In this document: positions 46,485-58,201 of the stretch, piece after piece
Layout of the letters: every line of letters starts with the position of its first letter
Numbering within the stretch: position 1 is the first letter of the stretch
Source: Megalobrama amblycephala
Taxonomy: Eukaryota; Chordata; Actinopteri; Cypriniformes; Xenocyprididae
NCBI RefSeq assembly: GCF_018812025.1
Contig: NC_063054.1
Coordinates: forward strand, 29,278,356-29,342,355
Direction: 5' to 3'
Length of the DNA: 64,000 nucleotides
Notes under the pieces: model-generated
Seen by the model: only the letters and a program-made list of their open reading frames with translations
What the model was told of the DNA's origin: nothing
Databases searched by the model: none
Program-made: the position numbers and the translations under genes

Positions 46485-47550
46485 AGCCCGTCCTGCCCTC
46501 GTACATGTTCACATTGGTAATCTTATGCTTTGTTCACACATAGCATCATAATGGTAATTTACTGGTAATGTTCAGTATATAATTTCCTATACCAGAAAAT
46601 TGCCATGTGGTTTTTTAAAAATGTCCTGTTCACGCAACGGTAATTTACTAGTAATTTACCAGTAAAGAATGTATGTGTGAAAAGGTCTTTTGTCTTTAGA
46701 AGGCTTGATTTTCATTATAGTAATGAGAAGTCTTTTTTTTATGAAAGTAGTGGTCAAATTGCAATGGTTCTAAAAGGGCTATTTCTTTGTTGTATTTATT
46801 TTTATCCAAAGCGACATTGAAAAATTAGGGAAAACACAAGCCAACAATATTAGCAGTACTGCTATGCTGAACAATAGAGTAACCATAGTACAGACGTTAG
46901 AGCAGAAATGTAACAGCAGATAAGAGTCCTAAGGTCTTCATTTTCAGAATTGCCGCCTTTGGCTGTGATTTCTTCCCATTTTCACATAATAGTGGTTATA
47001 TGCGTGCAGCATTCTCGTGAATGGGAATTTCAGCTGTTCCTTCTAACAGTTCACACAGCAAGAGTTAGAACGTTGCGCTGGGTGGACAGCACCACAGATC
47101 AAAGAAGGCTTTCAATTAGCAAGCCCTTTCACAGCAGATTTACGATTCCCCTGCAAGGAGCCATTGATTATGTGTATTGCTAGCAGGAATGAGCTGTCAC
47201 TTCAGACTGTGCCTGATATGGAGTCATCTGACTGTTACGCTCAATCCAGTTGAGATATGTTGCCCGTCATAGTCTGGTCTGACTTGAATTTTTGCTGTTT
47301 TTCCAGAACCTGTTGGTCCGAAGTGGCACTTGGCGTTCTTGTGCCATTATTATTTTGTAGTTCTAGGTGATATTATCAAATCAGATAAATACAACGACAT
47401 ATGGGTATCAGATAAAGACAACTACCATTACTAACTTTTTCTCTTGTTTACTCCACTGGATGATTTAACGTTATTGCCTTGCTTTGTGTTATTTGGTAGA
47501 TTGGTTCCTTCAGGCTTGACTCTGTCGGCTGACATGTTACTACCCTGTTT
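46485..47550 (+). other. Intron preceding the first coding exon
   Basis: No repeat ends or exons recognised apart from short internal similarity (ggtaatttactagtaattta near 46640). The last 40 bases provide the polypyrimidine acceptor of the next exon. Confidence 0.5.
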
Positions 47551-47555
47551 TCCAG

Positions 47556-47661
47556 GTGTGCATATGCTCAAAATGAGTGCTGCAGGGGAAAATGCCCTTG
47601 ACCCCAACACCCCAGAGTCACGGAAGAGGAAGGGCTCTCCATGTGATACCTCTGGTCCCAG
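47556..47661 (+). CDS. ncoa1: ncoa1 first coding exon (residues 1-30)
   Basis: Acceptor ccctgttttccag|gtg and donor cccag|gtgaag. Translation starts at 47573 (context caaaATGA, A at -3) and gives MSAAGENALDPNTPESRKRK, then GSPCDTSGP, with Ser30 split across the junction (phase 2). The RKRK cluster at residues 17-20 is a candidate nuclear signal, as in mammalian SRC-1. An in-frame ATG at 47564 would add MLK but has a poor context (C at -3). The length and the GSPCDT motif agree with the NCOA1 N-terminus. 17 bases of 5' UTR precede the start. Confidence 0.93.
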
Positions 47662-48831
47662 GTGAAGTATGAGATCATCTTTCAGTCTTTCTTTAGTTCA
47701 CATTACCAGTATTTTATAAGATCATAGCAATTATGGCATTTATGTCATACAATGACATACAAGTAGGCTGCTGACAATGCCGTCAAGGTGTGTCAGAGGA
47801 AGTGCAGCAAATGTTGAATAGGAGAAAAGATTTTAACAATTGTGCTTGTTTAAAGTGTAAAAAAAAAAAAAAAAAAATAGTTTTTTTGGTGTTTGTTAAC
47901 AACCTAAAAACCTTAAATACAATATTTAAAAAATAAATAAATTAATAATAATATGAAAAAAATAATAATTTAAGTTATTTTGAATATATTTTTATGTCAA
48001 ACTTTTTTTGGCTTTTGCCAATGTCATAAAGGACATGCAAGGATGGTGAATGTGATCAGGACATTGCCCAGACCGGATTCAAACCCCAGTCCCTTCGCAC
48101 ACAACATCTTCTTATCTGTCATGAGCGATGCATGATATAGGTCCAACAGTGGGTTGTTTTTAGGTGTAACATAGCTGGCCAGCATATTTTTTTTGAAGGT
48201 TTCCTTGTCTCAGGGTTGGTTGGAGGAGAACTGGTCTTTCTGGCTAAGTGATACTCTTCCATAGGGCCTTGGTGGGGCTGATGTAACTGCCTGTTTCTAC
48301 AGCAACCCCACACAGCGCCCTGACCTGTGTATGTGGCGCGCCTGCGCACAGCCTTGGCAAGCCTCTGACCTACTTTCTCTGCTGTCTTCTCCCACACACA
48401 CACACATGGTAACATGCGCTCACACTTGCAAGTCATTCGTATGTACATGCACTCACTCACCCAGAAGCAGCACAACCTCAAACAGATAAGCACTTTCCTC
48501 CATCCTAGCACACGTACGGCAGCCATTGGTCACGCTGGAGAGCTGATTGTTAGTCCCTTTAAGATTTGTCTATTGAAATGAGCATTCATTTTCTACTAAG
48601 CAGATGATTCATGTTATTTTGATTTGTTATGAACCAGGCATGTTTGTTTGTTTGTTTGTTTATTTATTCTTATTTATTCATTCCCCATATGACTAAGCAC
48701 TCAATAAATAAATGTATGAATTATATAAATATATAATAAAGTACAAGTTATTTTAATATAATTAAAATTTGATAGAAAATATGATATATATTAAACGGGA
48801 GCAATTATGTCCCTTTTTACAAGATGTAAAA
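47662..48831 (+). other. Intron 1 of the coding region, left part
   Basis: Poly-A at 47860-47877 and an AT-rich patch. A 135-codon minus-strand frame at 48119-48526 has no recognisable domain and is judged chance. (TTTG)n-like run at 48643-48660. Confidence 0.55.
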
Positions 48832-49173
48832 TAGGGCTGGGCAATGTATCGAATGCTTTTGTCACGTGCATTTCTTCAGTAAAGCCGGTTCCCTGATTAC
48901 CGCTAAATCGCCATCACCTGCTTTCAAATGGAGGGGCATTTAATAGACAGAACCGTAGATCACTGATAAGCCACGCAATATCGCGTTCAATATCGATATG
49001 TATCGCCGTCGATATTGAACGCGATATTGCGTGGCTTATCAGTGATCTACGGTTCTGTCTATTAAATGCCCCTCCATTTGAAAGCAGGTGATGGCGATTT
49101 AGCGGTAATCAGGGAACCGGCTTTACTGAAGTAATGCGCGTGACAAAAGCATTCGATACATCGCCCAGCCCTA
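48832..49173. mobile_element. 342-bp near-perfect palindromic hAT MITE
   Basis: Two 165-base arms, inverted and identical except for three positions, flank a 12-base spacer. Ends tagggctgggcaatgtatcg and the complement. The 8-bp target duplication atgtaaaa lies at 48824-48831 and 49174-49181. Its interior relates to the smaller MITE at 28296. The high arm identity implies recent origin or arm conversion. Confidence 0.96.
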
Positions 49174-50846
49174 ATGTAAAATATGTGAAGTGTATATGTG
49201 AAGTATTAGCTCAAAATACCCCACAGATCATTTTTATAGCATGTTAAAATTGCCACTTTTGGGGGGTGAGCAATAACGCACACTTTTGTTTTGATTTAAA
49301 TGAAAATGAGCTGGTGCTCCCGGCCCCCTTTCAAGAAGAGGGCGGAGCTTCAAGAGCTCATGCTCTGCCATACCGGCAAAAACAATACAGGACAATCTCA
49401 CGAACTGAAAATGATAATTCTGATAGGCAAGACAAGGCAATTTTATTTGTATAGCACATGTCATACACAATGGTAATTCAAAGTGCTTTACATAAAGAGG
49501 AATAATAAAAATAGAACATAAGGAATAGAAATAACAGTAAAAACAGAATTTTGCTATCTGGATGGATGAGCTAGGAAGTCTTAGGGAGTTTTTTTGTTGT
49601 TGTTGTCCATCAGAGTGGATCTAAACGGATCTATTCATCAGAGCAGATCTAAATGGATCTTCCTCACATGACAGGACTGCTACCTGTTAAGGCACTTCAA
49701 ACTGATAAACAAAGTTTCAATCTCCCCTTTTGCCAAGACACTTCAAACTGCGCCACACAGCCCTCACGTGATAGCACGTGAGGGCAGCATCAGTGAAAAC
49801 ATGCAGAGACAATGGTAGATTTAACAACATTAGCCATACAGAGTGCCAACAAGCTCTTTCAGAAAGGCAGTTTGGAAGGACTCACAACATATGACGTGTG
49901 ATACTTACTTTGTCTGGATCTGAAGCATTGACCCATCTTTCAGAATCAACCATTTTGAAAATCCAGCATTGTAAAGACCCTAGTTTGTGAAGCAGTTTGG
50001 CGGAAAAAGATTAGCGCAAACTTATAAGACTTTAGCAATTTTCTTTGGGGCATTTCCTTCGAAAATGAAATTTAACCACAATGTCCTCAGTGACTCGGAT
50101 GGCGGGAGTCTATGGACTATGGAGACTCCACTTAATACAAGAACACTTTAATACAAGAACATTTGTAAAGCCTCTTTGGCACAGACATTGTACAACTCTA
50201 GCTGCTACAGTGAGGATACAGAAATGGTGAACCGGCTGTGGGTGGGGCTTCGCCTTACGATGATGTCATTGTAGGGGGGGAATCTGAATCAGCTCATTTG
50301 AAAAGACTCCTTTTAATTTATGGGAATTATGGGAAAATTAACTTTTTTGTTCTTCACTTAGGGATAAAAAAGTATACATGAGCAGCGGTAAACTATTAGC
50401 GAACATCCTGACGCCGCCCACACTGCTTTCCTCTTAATAACAAAATAAATACACAAGTAAAATGACAGCGGTGACAAAACAGTAGTTAATAAAGCATCTA
50501 AACATAGTGACGTGGATATGTTTGCACAAGCTCTGCAATTTGGCACTCCAGTAAAGTCACATAACGTTTATTTATATAAGACTTTATATAGATTGTTTAA
50601 AAGCAAGCAGCTTTACAGTATTAAACATCTCTTTCTCAGAAATCTCGTGGATTTCGGTCCTCTTTACTGAACAGAAGAAATTAACCAGAGATTTCCACAT
50701 CCAATAAGTTATGTATTCAAAGTTTTGTGTTCGTTTCGAACTGCCGAAACTAACACAAAACAAACTTTTGGCCTGATTTTTTTTTTTTTCTCAAAATTGT
50801 TACACCAGTTCGTTCTTCAATTCTGCTTGAAGTATATTGGGGTCTT
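49174..50846 (+). other. Intronic, repeat fragments
   Basis: Contains the common fish LINE/SINE tail phrase ttttatttgtatagcac (49441-49457), a related phrase at 50560-50620 (tttatttatataagacttta, gcagctttacag) and a stretch at 50370-50560 that recurs near 63650-63790 (agcggtaaactattagc / agtggtatactgttagc). No gene. Confidence 0.5.
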
Positions 50847-50849
50847 AAA

Positions 50850-51819
50850 GGTGCCCAAGAATGCTTTTTCACAAGATGTAATATAAGTCTAGGGTGTCCC
50901 CTGAATGTGTCTGTGAAGTTTCAGCTCAAAATACCCCATAGATTCTTTTTAAATAAATTTTTTTAACTGCCTATTTTGGGGCATCATTAACAATGCACTG
51001 ATTTACACTCTGCGCCGCCCCCTTAAATCGCGTGCTCCCTGCCACCCCAGCTGTCGACTATATTACAGCACATTTACAAAGTTCACACAGCTAATATAAC
51101 CCTCAAATGGATCTTTACAAGATGTTCGTCATGCATACTGTATGCATGCTTCGAATTATGTGAGTAAAGTATTTATTTGGATGTTAATGTTTTATTCTGA
51201 GTGAATTTGAGGCTGTCCTCCGTGGCTAACGGCTAATGCTACACTGTTGGAGAGATTTATAAAGAATGAAGTAGTGTTTATGCATTATACAGACTGCAAG
51301 TGTTTAAAAAATGAAAATAGCGACGGCTCTTGTCTCCGTGAATACAGTAAGAAACGATGGTAACTTTAACTTCATTTAACAGTACATTAGCAACATGCTA
51401 ACGAAACATTTAGAAAGACAATTTACAAATATCAGTAAAAATATCATGCTATCATGAATTATGTCAGTTATTATTGCTCCATCTGCCATTTTTCGCTGTT
51501 GTTCTTGCTTACCTAGTCTGATGATTCGGCTGTGTGCAGCTCCAGACATTAATACTGGCTTGTGTAATCCCTTGAACATGGGCTGGCATTATGCAAATAT
51601 CGGGGGCGTACATATTAATGACCCCGACTGTTACGTAACAGTCGGTGTTATGTTGAGATTCGCCTGTTCTTCGGAGGTCGTTTAAACAAATTAGATTTAT
51701 ATAAGGAGGAGGAAACAATGGGGTTTGAGACTCACTGTATGTCATTTCCATGTACTGAACTCTTGTTATTTAACTATGCCGAGGTAAATTAAATTTTTGA
51801 ATCTAGGGCACCTTTAATG
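50850..51819. mobile_element. TTAA-type element, copy C (full length)
   Basis: Starts ttaaaggtgcccaagaatgc and ends ctagggcacctttaa, about 970 bp, same orientation as copy A. It holds a short duplicated palindrome (ccgactgttacgtaacagtcgg) near 51622-51645. TTAA at both edges. Non-autonomous. Confidence 0.92.
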
Positions 51820-51837
51820 TATTTAAAATTTACATAT

Positions 51838-52255
51838 ACACTACCGCTCAATTTTGGGGTCGGCAAGATTTTTTTAAATATCGTTAGCCTCATAGCATAA
51901 TTGCCCAGATCATATTTCAAAAAATGACTTAGGCAATTATGCTATGAGGCTAACAATATTTTTGAAAAAAAGTCTTGTATGCTCACCAAGGCTGCATTTA
52001 TTTATTCAAAAAAAAATTTATTCAACAGTAATATTGTGAAATATTATAATTTAAAACAACTGTTTTAATATATTTTAAAATGTAACTTATTCCTGTGTTG
52101 GCAAAGCTGAATTTTCAGCATCATTACTCCAGTCATCAGTGTCACATGATCCTACAGACATCCTTCCAATATGCTAATTTAGTGCTTGAGAAACGTTTCT
52201 TATTATTATCAATGTTGAAAGCAGTTGTGCTGTCCTATACGTCCTATACTCTGTA
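51838..52255. repeat. Fold-back family F, copy 4, with inserted hairpin
   Basis: Starts actaccgctcaattttgggg. Shares gctcaccaaggctgcattta and agctgaattttcagcatcat with the other copies. A hairpin-forming sequence (51876-51961) lies near its left end. Confidence 0.7.
51876..51961. repeat. Short hairpin with 30-bp arms
   Basis: Arms 51876-51905 and 51932-51961 are inverted copies with one mismatch (core ttagcctcatagcataattg), separated by a 26-base loop. It is absent from the other family F copies, so it is an insertion or local duplication. Confidence 0.85.
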
Positions 52256-52259
52256 TGCA

Positions 52260-53361
52260 TTAGCCAGTTGAGAATAAACACTGGTGGCCACTGAAACTCC
52301 CTTATTCGGCATCTTTAGAATCTGTGCATTTTTGTGAAATCTTTTCAGTTGCTTTTAACACAGTGCACGCAATTATAGCACTCTTGTTTTTGACTGGGTG
52401 ACAAATGGGCTCAGATCTGAAGCCCTTGCATTCCATTGATATCTAACATTACTTCACCATAGCCCCTGACCATCTGTCTTTCACTCTCCTATTCAGCCTC
52501 TCTCTCTTTCTGTGTCTCTTCTCAGCTTGATAACCCATGTGCAGCATAAGCCTTTAAGGAATGCCTTCTAGTGCAAGGACTGTATGTGGCCCGACCCTTA
52601 TTAGCTCTACAATGATACGTCTGTGTAAAAGTGTGTGTTTTAGCCTCGCTCTGGTTCCAGGCCACCCACAGTTTGTCCTTGAGTGCACCTATAGTCTCCT
52701 CTCGCCCAGCATTCTTCCTTTTAACTGCAGAATCCTCTGCCTCTATCAGGTGGCAGAAGGCTGAGCCCGCTAAAGATGGGGTTCAGGGGCTGTTTGTGAT
52801 CATAGTGCTCTCTGAGCATCATGAATTATTCAGACCCCAAGTCCTTGCAGAATGCCCACTCAGTCTCTGTGCCAAACTTTACCACTTCAAGGCTTTGTCT
52901 TAAAAACATCATAAAATAGACCAGCAGCAGGCTGGCTTTTTCTTTTGTTTATTTTTATTTATTTTTTCCTTCAAGTGCAATTGATTGGTCATGTGCCAGC
53001 AAAGGAAGGGAGAGCTGATTGTTAGACTCTCTCTAAGTTTTGTGTTTTGAATAAAAATAAATTATTATAATAGTCATTTTAATTGTATAGAAAATATTCT
53101 ATATTAAAATATGGTATATTTACATATATTTTGAAATATATCCTATATTTTTTGTAACTTTTGATCAATTTAACACATCCTTGCTGAAAAAAAGTGTTAA
53201 TTTATTTAAAAATCCTACTGTCCCCAAATAGAATAATAAATAATATTTTATTGTTTTCATTTACACTGTAAAGTACAGTGCTTTAGACTTTGTTCTTTCA
53301 AGTGAGTGCTAAAATTGTACAATTCTCTTTTTTTGTTCATGTTTGTGTGCATATATGGTAG
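52260..53361 (+). other. Intronic, no gene recognised
   Basis: A pyrimidine-rich and mixed-composition stretch (52400-52900) without splice-flanked frames. The last bases give a weak pyrimidine tract for the acceptor at 53361. Confidence 0.5.
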
Positions 53362-53528
53362 TGTGGAGAAGCGACGGCGCGAGCTGGAATGCCGCTACAT
53401 TGACGAACTGGCTGAGTTACTATCGGCCAACATGAGCGACATTGCCAGCTTGAATGTGAAGCCGGACAAATGCCACATCTTAAAGAGCACCGTGGACCAG
53501 ATCCAGCAGATCAAACGGCGCGAGCAGG
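53362..53528 (+). CDS. ncoa1: ncoa1 coding exon 2, bHLH (residues 30-86)
   Basis: The acceptor (tggtag|tgt) completes Ser30; donor cagg|gtgagt leaves phase 1. It encodes [20 protein letters not shown], then [20 protein letters not shown] and [15 protein letters not shown]. This is the basic helix-loop-helix of p160 coactivators: the basic ERRR-type segment is KRRRE (residues 33-37), helix 1 [12 protein letters not shown], then the loop with the conserved KPDKC and helix 2 [13 protein letters not shown]. The LSAN and SL.VKPDKC pattern is NCOA1-like. In this family the bHLH-PAS region serves protein contacts and secondary coactivator binding, with DNA binding not established. Confidence 0.95.
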
Positions 53529-54440
53529 GTGAGTAGCCCGTGTCTGTGCTTTTCCTTTGGGGCTGTGCGTAGGCTACGTACAAGTATTTCCATTCACTTC
53601 ACAGTACAGACAGGAAATTAACACTGGAGATGATTTGACAGTTCAGTTGGCTGCATCAATTTTAGTCAAGGTTTTTTCCTGCATAAAAATATTTTGGAGG
53701 CCGCCAAAATTAATCTTTGTCCCGCCAAAGATTTATTTTATCATTTGATGTGCCGTTCTGCAGTACTGGTACACACTGATATCCGTCTGCTTTAAAACGC
53801 TCCTATAAGTTTTTGTGTTTGCGCTCTGTGAAGAGCGTCAAAGGTGTCTATTTACAATGTGTTTTTGCAGCGGTGAGCTTTGTAGCCAATCACAGACATA
53901 TCTGTTGCGAGCATGAACACAATTATTGGCAATCAGATGTGTTTAAGTTAGTCAGAATCCGCTCAACACTGCCCAGAATTGCAGAGTTTTTGTTCAGCGT
54001 GAGTTCTCAAATCCTTTCATTATAACCAACAAAGCATGAACACAACGGCAGTAAGAGATTCATTGCACAGCGTAGACAGCTTCATTGATTATAATGGGAG
54101 TTTTTGCAAGAGTGCAGCTTTGTGCACCTCGCGTTGTAATTGATAGCTTCAGTGATTATAATGGCAGCATTTTTGCTCGCTTTCTGTATGTAGAATAAAT
54201 TTTTCATGCTGCTAACCACACATTGCAAAGTTTCCGGATTGACAACCGGATTTAAATAAATGCGCAGTTTAAGCAATGGACAGAACAAAACAAACATACT
54301 GTATGTCAAATGGTCTGTCATACAGTCTTGGAGTTGATAGACCTGCCGCTTTTCTATGTAATGTGTTACTTTGTTCATTTTATACTAACTTTTCAAATCA
54401 ATCACCTAGTGACTTTTTACATAAAAATTTACAGTTTTTT
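53529..54440 (+). other. Intronic, no gene recognised
   Basis: Repeat-like text with near-duplicate phrases (gcttcattgattataatggg and gcttcagtgattataatggc, 54079-54166), suggesting short internal tandem copies. No exon signals. Confidence 0.5.
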
Positions 54441-54444
54441 AAAT

Positions 54445-54662
54445 ATAAAATAGTTTTAAGCACTTTTTTATGATCTGTCCTGACAGTGATTTTTTTATTT
54501 ATTTCATGAATAAATAGGATAAGCTAATATTACACACTGTTTCTGCATTTATTTGGATTTATTGTCAGTACTGGGCTCGCAGTTCACATGGCTAGGGTAC
54601 TTTGTACTGTGTTTGTGGATGACTGTGTTTGTCCGCCACCACAGAAGACCATTTTTGACCCA
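54445..54662. repeat. Repeat inverted relative to 36513-36720
   Basis: Contains tgatctgtcctgacagtgat, attgtcagtactgggctcgc and ccgccaccacagaagaccat, the reverse complement of the copy at 36513-36720. Confidence 0.75.
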
Positions 54663-54934
54663 GGAAAAAAAAGATAAAATGATGGAAATAAACTGTAATG
54701 TGAAACACACAACAAAGAGTTTTAATCTGGCAGTTGGACTGGCTGTAAATCACAGTGGTGAGAACGACATAATTCCCTCATCACTCCTTTTTTAGGAGCT
54801 TCTAAATTGGTTGCGCAGGGCTTTTAGTGAGATATTTTTGGGGGGCCCAGAAGATGTGATTATGTGCTTTCCTTTTTTTATCAGTAACTGGACACTCAGT
54901 AAAATATTTTTTTTTCTGGGATATTGACTTCCTG

Positions 54935-55285
54935 TATACCGATCAAAAATTTAAGGCCAGTAATGTTTTTTTTAAAGAAATTATTACTTTTATTATATAA
55001 AGATGCAGTAAATTGCATCCATTTTTGTTACAAAATATTTAAATTTTAAATAAATGCTGTTCTTTTGAACAGCTGTTTTCAACATGGATAATAAGAAATG
55101 TTTCTTGAGCATTTATGAAGGATCATGTGACACTGAAGTCTGAAGTAATCATGCTGAAAAAATTATTATATTCTAAAATATATTAAAATGGAAAACATTT
55201 ATTTTGAATTGTAATAATATTTCACAATATTACTGTTTACACAGTTTTTGATAAAATGAATGCAGCCTTGGTGAACATAGTCGTA
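54935..55285. repeat. Fold-back family F, copy 5
   Basis: Starts gtataccgatcaaaaattta and ends tgcagccttggtgaaca. Shares aaggatcatgtgacactgaa and tttcacaatattactgttt with copy 3. Confidence 0.65.
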
Positions 55286-55410
55286 AAGTTAAGTCACCTT
55301 CATTTTTATAGCACTTTATACTATACAGATTGTTTCAAAGCAGCTTTAGAGGGATACATGGGAAAATAATGAATCATTTAGGGCTGTTCAATGATAACCG
55401 TGGTTATCGT

Positions 55411-55713
55411 GTACAAAATAAAAGTCTGTGTTTACGTAATATATGCGTGTTTGTTTTGTGTATAATTATCATGTATATATAAATATACACACATACATGT
55501 ATATATTTAAGAAAAATATCTTATATTTCTATACAAATATTTACATTTATATATAATTTAAATATATGAAAATATAAATATATTTATATATTTATACATA
55601 CATGCTTATATTTAAGAAATTATACATGTATGTGTGTGTATTTATATATACCTAATAATCATACACAAAACAAACACACATATATTACGTAAACACAGAC
55701 TTTTATTTTGCCC
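55411..55713. mobile_element. About 300-bp palindromic MITE
   Basis: The left arm (aaaataaaagtctgtgttta, then cgtaatatatgcgtgtttgt) is mirrored by the right arm (aaacacacatatattacgta, then aacacagacttttatttt). The centre is TA-rich. Flanks cannot be resolved to a duplication. Confidence 0.88.
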
Positions 55714-57651
55714 TAGAATCAATGATCCAAAAGTTGGTTCAGTGTTGATTCGGTACCATTGTAAAGATCATGAATAATAAAATAGTTCAATTCGGCTATA
55801 AAGTTCTATGGAAAACAGTGATGTCATTTTCCAGCTCAGTTCTCATCAAATAAGTGTCAGTGCTGTCAGATCAATACTATTGTTGAATATTAAGTGTCCC
55901 CAAAGAGGTGACAGTGGCAAAGACCCCAAAAACTCTGTCTGGGGGCCCGTTCTCCTATGGCCACGTCTTTCAAAAATGTCTTTAAAAAAACCTCTTATAT
56001 GTACCTCTTACAGATCTAGACCCAAAAATAAAACCATCATCATCATCATAGGAACTTGCTTGGGCAATTTTGTAGCAATCACAGACGAAAGAATATAACA
56101 GATTTGTAATGACAAGGGTGAATAAATGATAACAAAATCTTGGCTTAACTCTTCCTTTAAGCCAGACATTTTGGATCTTTGGCCAGTCTAGTGTTGACCA
56201 ATCATTAGGGGATGTTAGCTCTTATCAAAGCTAGATGTCTGTGTTATGTTTAAAGACAGATCTGCAGTGATGTGTTTTGGCGTTACAAGACTGGTTGCTT
56301 AAGATTATGTTAAGTCCACTTGGTACGTAAATAATTCTTTCTGGGAATATGTATTATCAGTGTCATAAAGCATGCAGTCATAAAGGACAAAATGAATGAT
56401 TGACAGTATATTTCAGCACATATTTAGTTATTGTATGTGTTATTTTTATTGCATCACTCATGTTATAGTTCAATTAATTTCTTATTAATAAACATAAATG
56501 TCCATTGCCTTGCAATGTAGTACACTTGGACTAGATGGTCTGCTAATCAATAGACTTAAGTTTTAAACTAATTTACCAAAACAGGCTTGGTTCTCAGAGA
56601 AAGAGTCTGGTTTGTTTAATGACAAGTCCTCTCAATGGTTAAATATTTTCTAAGAACAACCGATGAGACCTTGAGTTGAGTAAAGTCCTTGTGACCCAAG
56701 CTCATTTCCTTATCATTGATCGTTTTATTTGTTAGGAGATTATTTATGGTTGACCTTTAAGCAAAACCAATGTAGTATTAATTTCATTGGCGAAGCCAGT
56801 ACATGAAACTTGCCAGTATTTACTTTTGCTTCAAGACATGACTTGGATTGTTGTTGTTGTTGTTGTTTCCCAATGAAAGAAACCTTGAGAACTTGAAAGT
56901 GAATTGAAGTGTGAACAAAGCATGTCAGCAAGCACCAAATCACCCTGTTATCTCACATTTGGAAGTAATTCAGAACATGCGCCCGGTCATTCTTCATTTT
57001 GAAAGCGGTAAACATGTCATCTCATGATTTGCAGGCCTAAAAAAGGGTTTTGTTGGCATGGCAAACTAAGGAGCCCCTGGAATAGTGAATATCTATGCAA
57101 AGAGGCCATGAGAGGATGTTTATCCAAAGATCTAAAAATTCATCAATGTCAGAAGGTTGTGGGGTCTGCATATTAGGTGGGCAGGCACTGGCTAGCACAA
57201 ACATTTTAAGCTGTCTCTGGTTTCTTTGCAGAACTGTAATGTATACACCATAATCCTTTAAAATGGCACTTGACAGATAGTTGCTGGAACTGCTCTGCTA
57301 TATCTGGCACATATGCGCTGTAGGAGGAAATGCATTATTATCTGCTATTTGAAACAGTGGGAAATGGGTTAAATTGTGTTGCATAGCTGAGCATAGGAAG
57401 ATGTATTGCTTAAGCAGGAAGTCTAATCAGCTTCTATAAGTATAAACTGTGGTAGGGCAGGGTGATACGGCACTTTCACATTTTCACATTAGCGTAATTT
57501 CCAACATTTTTGTGCAAAGATGATTACAGCATGTCACGGTTTCATGCATTTCAGGTAGATTTGTAATGAGAAGCATTTGTAAACCTGCTGGCTCAGACAC
57601 TTAAATGTCTCCCTTATTTCAAGATTCATGATATTGGTTAATTTTATATCG
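55714..57651 (+). other. Intronic, no gene recognised
   Basis: (CAT)n near 56034-56049 and (GTT)n at 56850-56867. No exon-like or terminal repeat signals. Confidence 0.5.
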
Positions 57652-57659
57652 CCTACAAA

Positions 57660-58193
57660 CAGTGTTGGGGATAACTCAATACAAGTAACTTGAGTTATGT
57701 AATCATATTACTTTTTCAAGTAACTAGTAAAGTAACGCTTTACTTAAGAAAATATGTGTTACATTTTTTACAAATAACGCAAGTTACTTTTTCACATTTA
57801 TTGACTGACACCTCTCCTCTCCACATGTTGAGAGAAATAAAGTGCAGAGGTGTTGTGTGGGCTGTGAAAACATGATGGTTATTGTAATGGCAGCACAGCT
57901 GAAAGGTTTGTTTGAGCTGCGCCCTCTACTGTACAGGCGTAAATATGCATTTCCTTTAGCCTGAAGCTTATTCAAATCACTTTGGTGTGAAAGGGCCTTA
58001 ACATGTGCCAAAATAGAACTTTATTTTTGTTTTTGTTAAAAAAACAAACAAGCCCAGCCCAAGTAAGAAAAAATAATGAAAAGTAATGTAACGCATTACT
58101 TTTCATAAAAAGTAACTAACCAATTAGTTACTTTTTAGGGAGTAACACAATATTGTAATGCCTTACTTTTAAAAGTAACTTTCCCCAACACTG
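57660..58193. mobile_element. 534-bp hAT MITE (cagtgttgggga family)
   Basis: Termini cagtgttgggga and tccccaacactg; subterminal repeats of agtaact and agttact words. The 8-bp cctacaaa flanks both sides (57652-57659 and 58194-58201). Frames inside on both strands are part of the repeat. Confidence 0.95.
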
Positions 58194-58201
58194 CCTACAA
58201 A

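Noticed and set aside
47564..47566. Upstream in-frame ATG as the ncoa1 start
   Set aside because: Poor start context. Homology of MSxxGEN with the family start supports 47573.
48050..48110. ggattcaaaccccagtccc considered as a tRNA T-arm
   Set aside because: No acceptor stem, D-arm or anticodon arm could be built around it.
48119..48526. 135-codon minus-strand frame
   Set aside because: No recognisable domain, no splice or promoter context, and it lies in an ncoa1 intron. Length is possible by chance in a less AT-rich patch.
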